From: Tubiluchus corallicola
Lineage: Eukaryota > Priapulida > Priapulimorpha > Priapulimorphida > Tubiluchidae
Assembly (NCBI GenBank): GCA_030141605.1
Contig: JAQGDQ010000314.1
Location: forward strand, 62,001 to 126,000
DNA: 64,000 bases
Reading direction: 5' to 3'
The notes below the pieces were generated by a model. The model made no database searches, was not told the origin of the DNA, and saw nothing but the letters and a program-made list of their open reading frames with translations. A program made the position numbers and the translations under genes. Numbering within the stretch: the first letter of the stretch is position 1; the number at the start of each line of letters is the position of its first letter. This document shows positions 10,268-22,460 of the stretch, one piece after another.

Positions 10268-13138
10268 GTAAGTATTTTAGGGAAGAATTTTATTCCACAC
10301 ATTAAAAAAGTTTCCTAGATTTATAAATTTTAATTTTAGGTGAAATAGTGTATATTGAACCAAAACTAATGATCTATAATAGTAAGTTGCGAAGTATGCT
10401 ATTGCTACTTCATTTTTTAATGTAAATACTACTTATGTTTTCTCTTGCACAAAAATTATTTTTCTTTTTAGTTTTACTTTTGAGGTAATTCTCATGATAA
10501 ATGGTGAATTTGCTGATTGTCTGTTTTTACCGATACTAAATTAATACAGTAGGCACTGTGTATTAGATTCACGATAATGTAAAATTAATCAGTTGCCTAG
10601 TTGTTTGTGAAATGTGTCTAGTACAGGCTTCCCCTAAAACATCGCATAATTGATTCTATGTTTTTATACATAGAAATATACAAAGTGACGACCTGCCAAC
10701 TAGTGGTCAGTTAGCAAAATAATAGACTGTGTCCGTATTGTGTGGGACTTTTAACGAACCAGGCTTTGTCCGAATTTTTCTATATCCGTAAATGTGAGGT
10801 CCGGCAAACCGAGATATGAGTGTATTATTCCCCTGTCAAGAACTTTCAATTTGCTTTGGTTCAGCAATATGTTGGATATGCTTAGTATTAACCCAATTTG
10901 ATAAAAACATGTCCATTCTTGTCTGGGGGAAGCTTGAGATCGCAGTAAGTAGTTTGCTGCAATGCTGGACATGATATTATTTCACGCACCTATGTATCGC
11001 TAATTAAGGATGAGTGTTTTGTAAGTAAAGCTCAGAATTCACGCTGGTAAATTAACTAGTGCTATTATTCTCTTTTGGCTATTATTTTCCTGTTAAGACT
11101 TGCTAATCGAGAATTCAAGGTTTCGAGTCATGAAGAATGGAAGCAAAAAATATAAAAAGATGTATTAACTTTTTAATAGTTTAAATAGTTGACTCTTTAA
11201 TTTCATGTATTTTGTTTTTCTCTGATCGTGAGAAAACAAACACAAGAGCGTCATCGTAACTTACAGTGCATGTTTTAATTTAAGTACAATATTTTGTTCA
11301 GTAATATTTTCCTAATAAATTTCGATTTTGTTATTTAAAGCCGAGCACACACCAGTGATTCATGTACGATTTAGTTCTTAGCATTCACTTGCAGATTTTC
11401 TATATATTTGTTGTTTTTTTACTTACTTGTTAATGATACTTTTTGTATGTTTCGTGAGTTGCGCGTTAAAACTCAAATTTTCCCAACTTTATTGTATGTC
11501 GCATGTTTAAAAAACTAAGACTTGGCTCACTTCAAGTTTCTTCATTCTGGTTTAATTAGTTCTACTGGGATCTAATCATGACATAAATGCCCTTAGGGAA
11601 CAAGTATGGAATTGACAAGTTCAAGTAATGAGCTAACATCTAGCAATATCCCTGTTTGTAACTGCTTACTATGACATTGTAGGTAATAAAAAACTAACAA
11701 GTCTTTTAGCACTGTTATGTTTTGATTTTTTACATCTTATAGTTGTCCAGTGAAAAGTGAAGTGGCAATTTTTATGACTGCTTATGAAACTCGTGTCCTT
11801 TTGTAGCAAAAGTCGAAAACACTCCAGCAATGTCGAAAAAATATTTGTTGAACAGCTTTGCACACAGCGTATTAATCTCAAAATAGTCATTCTTCGTCGT
11901 TTTTTCATAAATTTTCTGTGGGTGTATTATGCAAGCGTTGGCACTGTCGAATTTTCTACCACGTTAGAATATATTATGTGATTCAGTGCGTTCGTGATTT
12001 AAGTAGTTAACTAACTGCAGACTATCGGGTTTTGGGAAAATCTGTAAGCTGTTTATTGCAGATTAGCAGGCAGGTTGCTTACAAATTCTTGCAATAGATG
12101 GAGCCACAAGGAAGTCTCTTCTATTTATTTTGAAGGCCACAATGCCTATGTTACTGAAATTGCTCATGAATAACACAGCTGGTTCTTGGGTTTGTATAAA
12201 AATACCGTTAGAATTAACATCTGCCTTATTGTCCTTCATACCAGACATTAGGGTAGGCCTACACATGTTGCTTATATTGGAAATGCAGCACATAAATAAC
12301 TGTGTACCTTAAATGTGTTTCTTTAGATTTGCAGTAAAGTGTATTTTAAATTATTCACTACAAAAATATTGACTCTTCTTAGGTGCTTATGGGCATAATT
12401 AATCACTACAAAGAAGTTGATTACTACTGCTAATCTGCTAGTAGACTAAACTCTGTTTTTAACACCATTGGATCATTGGAAAGCCACTACTTGTTGAAGC
12501 AACTTTAGGAAATGATATGCGGTGGTTAATTGTTATTACTGCCTGACTATTGAAGTGACCAAGCAACTGTAACTGAGGTTTGACAAGCAGTGTGACGAAC
12601 ATGATACATACTTAACAATAGTATGTAATTAAATAATTAAATTATCTAGTTGTTGGTGGTCATTAGTGATTCTATGTCTTTCTTGTAGCTGTTTCATAGC
12701 CGAATAGATACTTGCCAATGCATTTTGCATGTTTACAGTTTCATTACTGCCTGCGTTTGATATTTACTTTGGGCAGTTTCATTTGCTGTACTGGTTCTAA
12801 GTATTTTCCTCAAATATTTGGAATCGGAAGATATTTGGTTACAGTTATTTGGTTTATCATTTTTCAAATTAGATATAATATTAGTGCATCAAATGATCAA
12901 AAAATGAATTTTTTTAAAAATCATCTTTAATTGGTAATGCAATTCAGTATAATTCATAAAAGTAGGATTGATACAGTTGAATTTGATTAGTTATTGATTG
13001 TATTGATGTTGGTTTTCAGTGATGATATTAATGTTATTGATCAATGCAATGAATTATTGTGTTAAGCATTAATGTTCTGTAGCTAGAACTTATTATGCAT
13101 TCTGTATCCGATGATGTAATGTCATTTTTTTTCTACAG
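10268..13138 (+). other. Putative intron between the leader exon and the 13139 exon
   Basis: It begins GTAAGT and ends TTTTTTTTCTACAG. The body is AT-rich. Around 10700-10820 there is a stretch with TGTCCGTATT, TTAACGAACC and ATATCCGTAAATGTGAGGTCCG, reminiscent of pogo/Tigger-type short elements, but I could not define ends. Open frames at 11669-11981 and 12063-12312 overlap on both strands and lack support. Confidence 0.4.
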
Positions 13139-13245
13139 ATAATTTGCCATTTTTTGCAATGGGACACAGCTAGGATAAATTGGAGGGGAACTTTTGTTTT
13201 AAAGACGTCATGGATGAAGAAGATGTGCTAGTTGATGAATCGGAG
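13139..13245 (+). CDS. Alternative first coding exon A (coding part 13210-13245)
   Basis: The exon is bounded by a strong acceptor (octa-T then CTACAG, AG ending 13138) and a consensus donor GAG|GTAAGT (GT at 13246). The first 71 bases are 5'UTR with a stop before the ATG. Coding starts at 13210 and gives MDEEDVLVDESE, a very acidic 12-residue N-terminus, ending exactly at phase 0. Protein identity unknown. With three other short exons ending at phase 0 on the same strand, it is read as one of several alternative N-termini of a large plus-strand gene continuing past 64000. Confidence 0.6.
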
Positions 13246-13540
13246 GTAAGTGAATGAAGAGACTTCATAGATATGATTAACGATCTATTTATTGCTAGAA
13301 TTTGACATTTGATTGCAGGGCATTTGGTTGGCCCAGATTAGACATTGATAGGAAAGTTATTAAACTTACCATACACTAAGCTTTGCTAAACATACACTCT
13401 TATTCTCTGTAGTAAGACAGGTTTCACATTATACTTTCTTTGTCTTAAGTACAGTGTATCAGCTGAATAGATTTAATTATAAATAGAATAACATGAACTA
13501 TGGCTAGACTTATGTCATTTGAAAAGTTTTGTACGTCTAC

Positions 13541-13960
13541 TAGGGGTGAGCATCGAACGTTCGAGTTCGAACGTTCGAATCGAATTCGAACGAGTTTTTT
13601 TAGTTCGAACTCGATTCGAATCCAAAACTATAGTTTCGAATAATTCAGCACTTCAATCACATATGTTCCTGATCACTAAAATGATTGAAGCAACATGCAA
13701 TTAGCATAATTTAGCAGTGATTTCTGTGCACAATTTTAAACAAATTATTAGTCGTTTTATTGCAGAACAAAATCTAGTGATACGCATGATCTTTGTAAGA
13801 CTAATTTTTACTGGTGGTTCGAAAACTTGTTCGAAAATCGTTCAATCTCAATTCGAATTCGGTTCGAATTCGAAACACTGAAGTTCGATTCGATTCGAAT
13901 TCGAAAGTCACAAATTCGGTTCGATTCGAATTCGCTTTCTGGTAGAGATGCTCACCCCTA
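13541..13960. mobile_element. 420-bp hAT-type MITE with perfect 8-bp target duplication
   Basis: The termini are perfect inverted repeats TAGGGGTGAGCATC / GATGCTCACCCCTA. The octamer ACGTCTAC flanks both ends exactly (13533-13540 and 13961-13968). An 8-bp duplication plus a (C/T)AGGGGTG terminus is the hAT signature. The interior has no transposase and is packed near both ends with TTCGAA-type palindromic subterminal repeats (GTTCGAACG, GATTCGAATTCG), probable transposase-binding clusters. The perfect duplication suggests a fairly young insertion. Confidence 0.93.
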
Positions 13961-14031
13961 ACGTCTACAGATATATTGCTCAACATGGCTGTGGCTGACG
14001 TTGGTTTGTGGATAATGGGGTACGTGAAGCA

Positions 14032-14565
14032 GGAATGTACCGGATCTGATATATAATCGGAGATCGGCAAGCAAACTAGCATATCGGAACAAATCAAAGA
14101 TTGTCCTGATAATGTTCTAATATCTGCAACAGCAAAGCCGATGTTAGAATTTTTCCCTAAAATAAATTTTCACTTTGAATACATCTAAAATAAACTTTAA
14201 TTGAGCCGCTTCTGGTATTAGCCCTTAATGGATACAATGATGAAAAACACTTGCGGTCATTAATCTTATCAGTTTTTTCTTTAAATTTCTTCCATTTTTG
14301 CCATGCTATTTACGTATAATTGTTGATGAAAGGTATTCTTCATAAAATAACAGCTATAAACAGACAAACTATTACACAATTAATACTTTACAGATGGACA
14401 AAATGCAGGAATTGTATTTAATTTTGGCTTCCCACATTCACAACATAAAAAGCAGTTAAAATACCATCATATCACGTTTGGTCTGATCTGATTGAATTGG
14501 TCAAAAGCAATAGGTGAAAATAATCGATATCGGATTGGGACACAGGTTCCCATATCGGCACATTC
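14032..14565. repeat. Possible degraded inverted-repeat element
   Basis: GAATGTACCGGATCTGATAT near 14033 and the inverted-looking CCATATCGGCACATTC ending near 14565 pair loosely, and both flanks are rich in CGATAT/ATCGG words. No target duplication is visible. May be an old DNA transposon. Confidence 0.3.
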
Positions 14566-14780
14566 ATGATGTGAGATGGACGTCCTGGTTTCTTGAGGTG
14601 TCAGTGCAGTATTCTGTCTGCTTCACTGAATTATTAATTTATTAATTAATGGACAGTGGGCATATTTTCTTTCTGTTTGAATTTTTTGCTTGTTGTACTG
14701 TTTTTGTTTGTTTACTTTAGTTTTCTTTTTAGTTTTTAAAATCATTATTTGCCGTTTCTTGCTAAACAAATTGTTATAAA

Positions 14781-15053
14781 CAGGGCCTATTTCAGCTTAG
14801 GCGAGGCCTGGGGAAGTGGAGCGTGTGAGGCCCCATCGGGGAGGGGGGGCGGTTGCTACCATGGTTGGCGCCCAGAAAATTTTTGAACTGCTAGAACGCC
14901 GGAGAAGCATTTTCGAAGTGAAAACATGGAGTTATACAGTTGTTAAAGGAAAGAACAATTGAAAGAAAAACTGCTTTATTCTCAAGACCAGTCCTTAATA
15001 CTTGTTAATACTGACAAACGGTGTGCGTGCGGCAAGAGAGAGAGAGAGAGAGG

Positions 15054-15084
<31 letters not shown>

Positions 15085-15170
15085 AGGGAGGGAGAGAGGA
15101 GGCAGTATGGTCGCATAAAGCAAAAAAAGTTACCTTGGCGCAAGGCCCCCCCCCATTGAAATAGGCCCTG
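14781..15170. mobile_element. 390-bp hAT-like MITE carrying an internal GA microsatellite
   Basis: The ends are inverted repeats CAGGGCCTATTTCA / TGAAATAGGCCCTG. Flanking octamers are GTTATAAA (14773-14780) and GTTGTAAA (15171-15178), a target duplication with one mismatch. CAGGG termini with 8-bp duplication fit hAT. The interior contains G-rich and C-rich runs and a (GA)n/(GGGA)n tract at 15035-15099; the open frames over that tract are artefacts. Confidence 0.82.
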
Positions 15171-17773
15171 GTTGTAAATGGCATAAAGCGGCAAATTTTA
15201 ATAACAATAACACATAGAAGGCACTCAGTAAATGGTTGGTAGACCAGGATGTGTCAACACATAAAATCAGTGTGGGCAAAAAATTTTATTTTGACGTTTT
15301 GGATTTTAACTTATTTGAATTTATAGTGCGTGGACATTGTATTTCAGACCACTGTCTAGCAGGTAGCGCAATAGTTCCCAGTGCTAAAAGCTACAGCAAG
15401 TTGTAAACGTTCATGCCGTTTTGAAAAGCTTTATGTTGTTAAATTGAGCGGGAAGGTGATTTTGATCGTTTTCTGGGTGGTTTACTTCGTGCCTTATGTT
15501 TGCCTGCAGTTTAGATGTTCTTTTGTTTCCTCTGCTCGTGTGGCTGACGTACGTTTGTGCCCTCTGGCGGGACAAGATATCATTTCTGAAGACACAATAA
15601 ATTACTTCTCAGCGTGCGACTTTTTAACTGCCCGCAAACGATTTGAAGATTTAACATTTCATTCTGTGGGGAGGGTGGTATGCTGACACAGCGAGGTGGT
15701 CATTTTTTCCCAATTTCCAAAATTGTCACTATAATGAATGCACGTCAAGACGTCATTTGGTTCATTTTTGCAAAAATTGAACCAAAAATTGTTCTTGTTT
15801 TTGCCTGTAAGCTCTGTCAGCACTGTCGCTTCTTACTTCCTTCTCCCACTGCCCTCCTGTCACTTTTCTTTAGCTTTCAACATCAGAAATCACGTCAGAT
15901 TCTATTGAACGCCTCCAATACACGTGTTTCGCTGAACTTGTCTTGATGCAGAGGATTTTTTAGACCACTATTGTGAAAACAGTGCGCGATTTTACAGATT
16001 TAGACCCGTTATCCTATTTGTGCAGTTTTCCTTTTTGAACTCGTGTATATGTAATAGAGTGTTCTGATGTTCCGTTTGTTTCTGTTTCTTGTTTTCTTGG
16101 CCGGTAATGTCCTTAAATTTGTTCTGCTCAATGTTCATACCGTTTTTTGTGTTTTGTTGTTAAAATGTTCAGTTTGCTGAATATGACAGGATCGTGTTGC
16201 GTAGGTACACTTTTTAGTGTAGGCCTATTCTTGTGTGCTTAAACCTTTGCGCCACCTAATTTGATATCAGAGCTGGCTAAAATTTGTACGTGTATTCTGA
16301 AATCTTCCGAGACGCATAGTAGCAGTGTCGACAACTCACTAAAACAATGCTGCAGGTTTAATTTGTGCGCGTATATAGACGTTTGTAAAATTCTTTAGCC
16401 TGAAAAAGCAAGTACTGCTGTCGGTTCCGTTTTGCAACCCATTTATCAGACTTAGGCTATCACATTAAGCTCTTAAATATCTAGTTGCAATTCCATTTTT
16501 AGTTGCTCAATCGTGGTCTGGTTTCTTTTTCATGCTGTGTAAAACTATACTTGCAAATAATAAACCTAATTTTTTTTTGTGTTTTGCGCGTAGTCGTTAA
16601 GGTGCCACTGGTATGTTGTTTCCTATTATTTTAAATGTTATTTTTTGTAACTTACTTGCCATTGTATGATCATTATGAATAATATTGTAATAACAACCTT
16701 AGAACATGCACACCTTTTAGTGTGCTTAGTCTGAAATTGTGATTAAATTTATTTCAAAGTTATGAAGCATTAAACCTCAATTATTTGCAGTTTGCAGTTA
16801 ATTATATTAAATTATTTAATTAACTGATGACATCAACGATTTTTTTCTTTGTTGTGCTCAGAGAAAATATTTCAGATATATTATCAAAATAAACCATGTG
16901 AATTTGTGTTTAACAATTTTTTGTTAAAAGTGTAGTGTGAACTACTTAAAAATGGATGTTGTTTCAACCACGACTTCCTGGTTCCTCTCCTTTTCCTTAG
17001 TCTCCTAGTTTTTTTCTTAGTCTCAGTTGGTGGCCTATTGTCGATGATATGCTACAAAAAATGTTGCGATCTAGAACCGATTATTATTTTTGTTTGCGCA
17101 ATTTGTGCAATCTGAGGGCACACATTTGCCGCAAAGATGACTATCAATAGCCAGGTGTTCAGGTGCAATTCTGGAAGTTTGGAATTCTTTGCGAGCAGGT
17201 GCAAAGTTAATCAACAGTGAAAAAGCTAACCGAAACAGGTGTATGGCGGAGGGGGGATGTCATATGAAGTTTCAGGAGGCAGTTAATTTTCTTTTATCAA
17301 TATAATTAAAGAGAATAATCAACTTTTTGCTTAGTTAGTTATTTGTTTTTTTTTCTAGTTTCTCTAGAACTTTCTTCAGTTTCGAAGTCCCCCTAACAAT
17401 TGTGGTACCTCCTAAAACCAGGATCTCTTTCTGAAAATGTTATTTTTAGTTGAATTTGTTTACAATTTGGAAGTGATCTGTTTGAGAAACAAAACGGACA
17501 AGTAGCTCAGCTAATTTTGACAACGTTACGTTTATTATTACTGATAGCTCCCCCGGCTCTGTTGTTATTATGCAACCCTGGCAAATGGCGTATCAATGTT
17601 TGGGAGGGTGGTTCTATTTATCACTGTATTCGCCTTGAAAGATGGTTCAGCGACGTGTGTTCAACAGCGGTGCCCTCTAGTAGCTGGTTTCAGAAGACTG
17701 CTGAAGCTAATCGCTTTCGCTTCACAATTTGCTTGGTATTCTCTGAGAGCGGAAGCTTTGATTTGAGCTTTCC
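15171..17773. other. Non-coding stretch, nothing recognised
   Basis: Intron-like AT-rich DNA. Open frames at 15381-15686, 15680-15946 and 17517-17786 show no domains or splice context. CTCF-like words (TGCCCTCTGGCGG at 15558, GCGGTGCCCTCTAGTAG at 17668) occur here. Confidence 0.35.
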
Positions 17774-17900
17774 CAGGCGTAGCTAGCTGATAAAGCACGG
17801 GACCTACCTACCTATTGTAATCCGGGAGTCAACGCTAAAACGCGTCCCGGCTCTCGGTCAGTCTTATAACCATGAGCTTCTTACCTAATAAGTCGAAAGT
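17774..17900 (+). repeat. tRNA-derived SINE-like copy
   Basis: TAGCTAGCTGATAAAGCACGG (17780-17800) resembles a polymerase III A box within a tRNA D-arm. The following AATCCGGGAGTCAACG...CGTCCCGGCTCTC recalls the T-arm side of a tRNA-derived SINE head, with a decayed B box. Not a functional tRNA. Confidence 0.5.
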
Positions 17901-18715
17901 TGAAAAATGTTGATCCTGCCTTGCCTTGCCTTTAACTTCCAGTTTTGCGCAGCATTCATCTGCAAGTTTTCTGAATGCACCTTTATTACTACGCTTTTGA
18001 GTTCGTGTACCCTATCATGGAACCACCCTATCATCTATTAGCAATAATTGATAGGTTGATAAAGCGTTCAAGGAACCGCCCAGCAAAAAAGGTCATTTTT
18101 CATATGCAAACTGTTAGGCTGGGAAAGGATGCTCGTTATTTCCTTCTGTGGGGGCTGGGTAGTTGCATCGTATAGATGATGATGCGTGGTGTGCGTGTAC
18201 TTCAATTTGGCTGATTTGTGCTTTACTTTTGCTAAAAGTTATAGTTAAACCGTAAGTCAGTACATTTTCATTGTACGGTGACGTGCGGCGCCATTGTGCA
18301 AGATGACAGTGTCGTTTTATGGAGTCTTAATGGCTTTATGGCCTGCTATGGGTTGGGATTTTTTAGTCAAACTAATGTTATTATCAGCTTAATTAAAACA
18401 GGTGTAATGGTGTGTTATTGCATTGTGTAACGTTAGTGTAACGTTTTTCCTAATGTGCCACACTGTTCGTGTTGCAGTTTTACAAATTTGCTTGATCTGC
18501 TTGTCAGCGTGTCCCAAACTGCTTATTCCTGGTGTTATAGTTACTTGTGATTACAGAGCAGCATCTTTTTATACAAAAGCTGCCGTTTCACCTCCGTTGT
18601 CACAGTTGAACCATTGCTGACCTTGGCTAAAATCCCGTAAGTTCAGAGATAAATATATGTCCAGACTAAAATAATATGCTTTAGTGGTGTTTAAAATAAG
18701 TCAGTTGAAATCGAT
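17901..18715. other. Non-coding stretch, nothing recognised
   Basis: Intron-like AT-rich sequence; the short open frames at 17975-18175 and 18423-18620 have no supporting evidence. Confidence 0.35.
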
Positions 18716-18959
18716 TTCAACTTGGTAGTGGAGTCTCCCCTTTCGTCAGTACCAACTTGGTAGTTGAGTCTCCCCTTTCGTCAGTACCAACTTGGTAGTT
18801 GAGTCTCCCCTTTCGTCAGTACCAACTTGGTAGTTGAGTCTCTCTTTCGTCAGTACCAACTTGGTAGTTGAGTCTCCCCTTTCGTCAGTACCAACTTGGT
18901 AGTTGAGTCTCCCCTTTCGTCAGTACCAACTTGGTAGTTGAGCCTCCCCTTTCGTCAGT
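18716..18959. repeat. Minisatellite, seven units of 35 bp
   Basis: Unit begins ACCAACTTGGTAGTTGAGTC and ends CCCCTTTCGTCAGT. Seven head-to-tail copies total 244 bases; one is a base short (TCTCTTTCG) and single substitutions mark the first (TTCAACTTGGTAGTGG) and last (GAGCC). Copies are otherwise identical, which points to recent expansion or homogenisation. Each unit starts with a near-perfect palindrome, ACCAA-C-TTGGT. Confidence 0.97.
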
Positions 18960-20215
18960 ACCATTTATTTCTGTGGTTTTTCTTTCTAATTTGTGTTTAA
19001 TCTGAATAACAAAGCTCTTTAGTGGTGCATATATATGCATGATTGAGCAATTGACCACCGCTAGTCATAGCATGATGAATACTTTTCAGTTGTACTCGTA
19101 GGAAAATCGCCTATTTTCGGCTTTTAATAACTAGCGGTTTATTGCTGTTATCAGATAAGCATATGAGGATTTTGTAAAGTGTATTAAATTCTCAGTAAAT
19201 ACTTTATGTAGCGTATAAATTTCTAGTGTAATACTATCATGTAGGTAAATGTACGTGTAATGTACGTAATATTAAATAATGTGCATAATATTAAATAACG
19301 GAAGATTAAATTATTTAACTGCTTGGAAAGAATAATTTGTATGGCTTGCTGGATTATTTAAGCACACTAAACATACTTGGTTTGCCTATGGTAAATTAAT
19401 TAGCTGTTTGCACGCTGCGAATTAAATATTAGATCTACTTTACGGCTGAGCCTTTAATTTCTTTGTGTGTTTATTAGTGTAATTTTTTAAATGTTTGTGC
19501 TATTGTTTGTGTATCTGTTTTTTGAAGTTTTTTTCAATTTTTCCGATGCACTTGTTTATGCATACTAAAACGCAGATATGCATCTTGTTCTGCATTGCTC
19601 GTTATTTTTGAATTTTTCCCATCGTTGACTTTCCGATCTTTTCCGCCATAGTTTTCAGATTTGTCACTTTACAAAATTCCTGCTAATCGCCTTCCTGCTG
19701 TGAAACTTTATCCAGGTGTCGATTGGGTTTTTGTCCTGCGCTTTTTGAAAGCGGATTTCTCTGTGCTGATAGTAATTTGTCGTTGACCGTTTTTAAAATA
19801 TTCTCAGGAAGAACAAGTCGTTAAATACTGGAGAGGATAGTCTTTTCTTCTTCTAACACATTTTAGGGACTTGTGACAAAAGTGACATTGTTGTAAAGGT
19901 GTGTTCGCACATGTGTAAGGGTAACGTCATACTCTTCTCATTCCTCGCCACGCGGTATATGATGTCGTTGTTGTACATGATGTCAATGATACATTACATT
20001 GTTAGAAAATTTATGGAATTTTGCTTGGAAATGCAACGAGTTTTGTCTGTAGTGGTGTCTTGACTGGCTACTGAAGTCTTGTGACCGTTAATAATAAGTT
20101 TATTGTGTGATATTTCGCTTTGTGATAAATCAGTCGCTGGATAGGTGCTGGTGCCCACGTTTTAGTTTATGTTATGTAAAATAGTGTTACTGAGACAGTT
20201 AAAATAATTGGCAAA
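18960..20215. other. Non-coding upstream region of first exon B
   Basis: AT-rich DNA with no ORF support. By position it would contain the promoter and 5'UTR of the exon starting at 20216, but I find no clear TATA box. Confidence 0.35.
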
Positions 20216-20359
20216 ATGCCAGAAGAGTCACCGACGGATTCTGCGCCAGTGGCCCGGATACCCGGATCTGTCATTGACCTGGATGTTCTGGACGAATTGG
20301 TGAGGAGACGTATTAAATCTGTTCTGGGAGAACACGTCCGAAATTACTCCATTTACTCT
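20216..20359 (+). CDS. Alternative first coding exon B (48 codons)
   Basis: ATG 20216 (context AAAATGC) opens a 48-codon frame that ends at TCT|GTACGT (GT at 20360), phase 0. The coding stretch is clearly richer in GC than its flanks, consistent with real coding sequence. The product begins MPEESPTDSAPVARIPGS and continues with IDLDVLDELVRRRIKSVL, likely a short amphipathic helix. After the donor the frame enters AT-rich intron-like sequence and soon stops. Family not recognised. Same strand and same phase as exons A, C and D. Confidence 0.62.
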
Positions 20360-21302
20360 GTACGTACTCTTTATTATTTATCTAGTTTAAATTTAATTAT
20401 TTATTTTACTTTATTATTAGACTAGTAGTTCCTGAGGCAACACGATTCCTTTAATCCTTTTGCATTCTTGTCATGTTACGACCACTTGTTACCGTTAAAG
20501 AAAAGGCCAAGCCTTCTGGGAAGTTAAGCTTATTTGAATGTTCGCGAAGAGTGTTAGAAGGCTTCCGTAATAAAAGTGCAATAAGGGCCTCGTGTAATTA
20601 GTAAAATCACTTTAAAGTCGCGATCACTTAATGCTTGGGTGCTTCCATTTTCAATGCCCATTCTTCTTCCAATTATGTCATTAATCCTGAAGAAAAGTAA
20701 CGTTCCATCAATTTCCGTCAAAAGTATAATAACTTTTTACAAAAAAATAGAAGGCTAATTTTGCGTGAACGTTAGTTGAGCTGCAGAAGTTTGAATTAGT
20801 CTAAACAGCGCGTGATTACGCGAAGCCACGGTGCACTTACGAAAAGCCACGAAGTCTGCCAGTTACGTCATAATTTTCAAGTGAATGGCGGCAACCACCA
20901 CGCCTGATAATTTCTTTTCAGAGATAGTATATTTTAAACTTATGCTTTGCAGACAGTTTTTTGCAAAATCTTTTTCTTATAGTTTTCTAAGTTTAAGTGA
21001 TAACAGTAAAATAAACTCACTATACTGAGTGACTTGTTCTTTCCTCTAAAGTCCATTATCATGGAATAGACGGGAAGGGAGAAGCGGCATACAGACGGGG
21101 AAGGGAGTCGCGTGGCTGCTCTCTCTGCCCGTTTACATGTAACTTTTTTAGGCGCCGCCATGTTCGTACTCATTATGTTGATAATCAATGCTCATACGTT
21201 TTGCACGTGTCTTGTGCGTTTATTTATCTCTAAATAATGTACTCTTCTACACGTGCGCTAAATATGTCTGCTAAGAATAAAACCGGCAGATGATGTTCTG
21301 GG

Positions 21303-22260
21303 GCCGGATTCACTTAAGGACAAGAAAAGGGGTACCTGAAGTAGGTGTCAGAAAAATCGCCTTAAAAATTATATTACTTTATAGTAATTTTATGCGTAAA
21401 TCGTACTCGCGTTGAAAGGAATTTTTGTTTGTCTTCATTTTAAATTTCCCGCAATACTGTTCGGAAATTGCCATTACATGACGTCACTACCCAAACGTAA
21501 AGAAAAAAAAATGTAAAATTATGTCCCAAAAAACTTTTCATGCAAATCTATATTACTTAGCTTTTCGCTTACCTGCTGGAAGGACTTAACTAACTAGAAA
21601 AGAAAATTATTAATTATTTAAAATGTTTTCACTAATTGGTAAAATGTCGCTGACACCCTCCGGGGTGCACCACTCACTAACCAAAAACGTGTTTTTAATC
21701 TTATTGACAAGATACAGTAAATTAAAATTTTACTTTCTTAGTGACGTGTGCGCTACGAATGCTCTGATTATTTTTCAAAGTTTACACAATGTTATCTAAA
21801 CTTGTTTCAGATGACCTATCGTCAAAATGGCTGCATTTAACGGTCGTCGCGGGAATTTAAATTTACATGTTTTATACAGCGTTACTGCCAATTGAAGTCC
21901 TATACGTAAAAAGGCAGTATGTAAGTGGTATAAAATTTCAAGACGAATTTTTTAAGCTTTATTAGCCCACTGTAAGTGCAAGGTTTTCTTGTGCTTTTAA
22001 GTTCTTACGAACGATTTTCTGCGTAAGTTTGTGCGTACGAACTTTTTGGCTTTACACAAGGATTAGAGCTTGCGTAAGTGTAATTTAGCACGTTGTGCAC
22101 GGCTTAAATAATTATGGCTGGTGTTTTCGTGGAAGAGGAAAAGGCTATTAATAGAAATTTGGTACATAGAGAACGTATTTTTCGCAATAGATTAGAATTA
22201 GACCTTTCAAAGGAAAGTGATAAACGAACTATAGTCCACGCAGCGGACTACATGGCTTGC
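21303..22260 (+). mobile_element. PIF/Harbinger-like transposon relic, left end plus transposase N-terminus
   Basis: GGGGCCGGATTCACTTAAG at 21303 resembles a Harbinger-type terminus. About 800 bases on, ATG 22114 opens a frame reading MAGVFVEEEKAINRNL then HRERIFRNRLELDL, which resembles the N-terminus of Harbinger transposase/HARBI1-like nucleases (R(R)ERxFRDRxxPLDL). The frame is lost in a CT microsatellite from about 22260 and the catalytic domain is absent. No right terminus was found, so the copy is truncated. Superfamily assignment rests on short motifs. Confidence 0.5.
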
Positions 22261-22295
22261 ATCTCTCTTTTTCTCTCTCTCGCTCCCACCTCTCT

Positions 22296-22327
<32 letters not shown>

Positions 22328-22460
22328 TTTGCTGTCCCCTTCTCTCGCTCGCTTCCTCCCTCATATCTTTCCTTCCTTCCCCACTCTCTCTCTCTCCCCC
22401 CTTTCTCTCTATCTATGTGTCTGTCTGTTTATCTATCCATCTGTCTGTCTACCTATCTTT
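22259..22460. repeat. CT-rich microsatellite, grading into TCTG/TATC repeats
   Basis: Interrupted (CT)n followed by CTATCTATGTGTCTGTCTG-type tetranucleotides. Ser/Leu-rich open frames here are artefacts. Confidence 0.95.

Noticed and set aside
18716-18959. CRISPR-like array
   Set aside because: Units are contiguous 35-bp tandem copies without spacers, in animal DNA.
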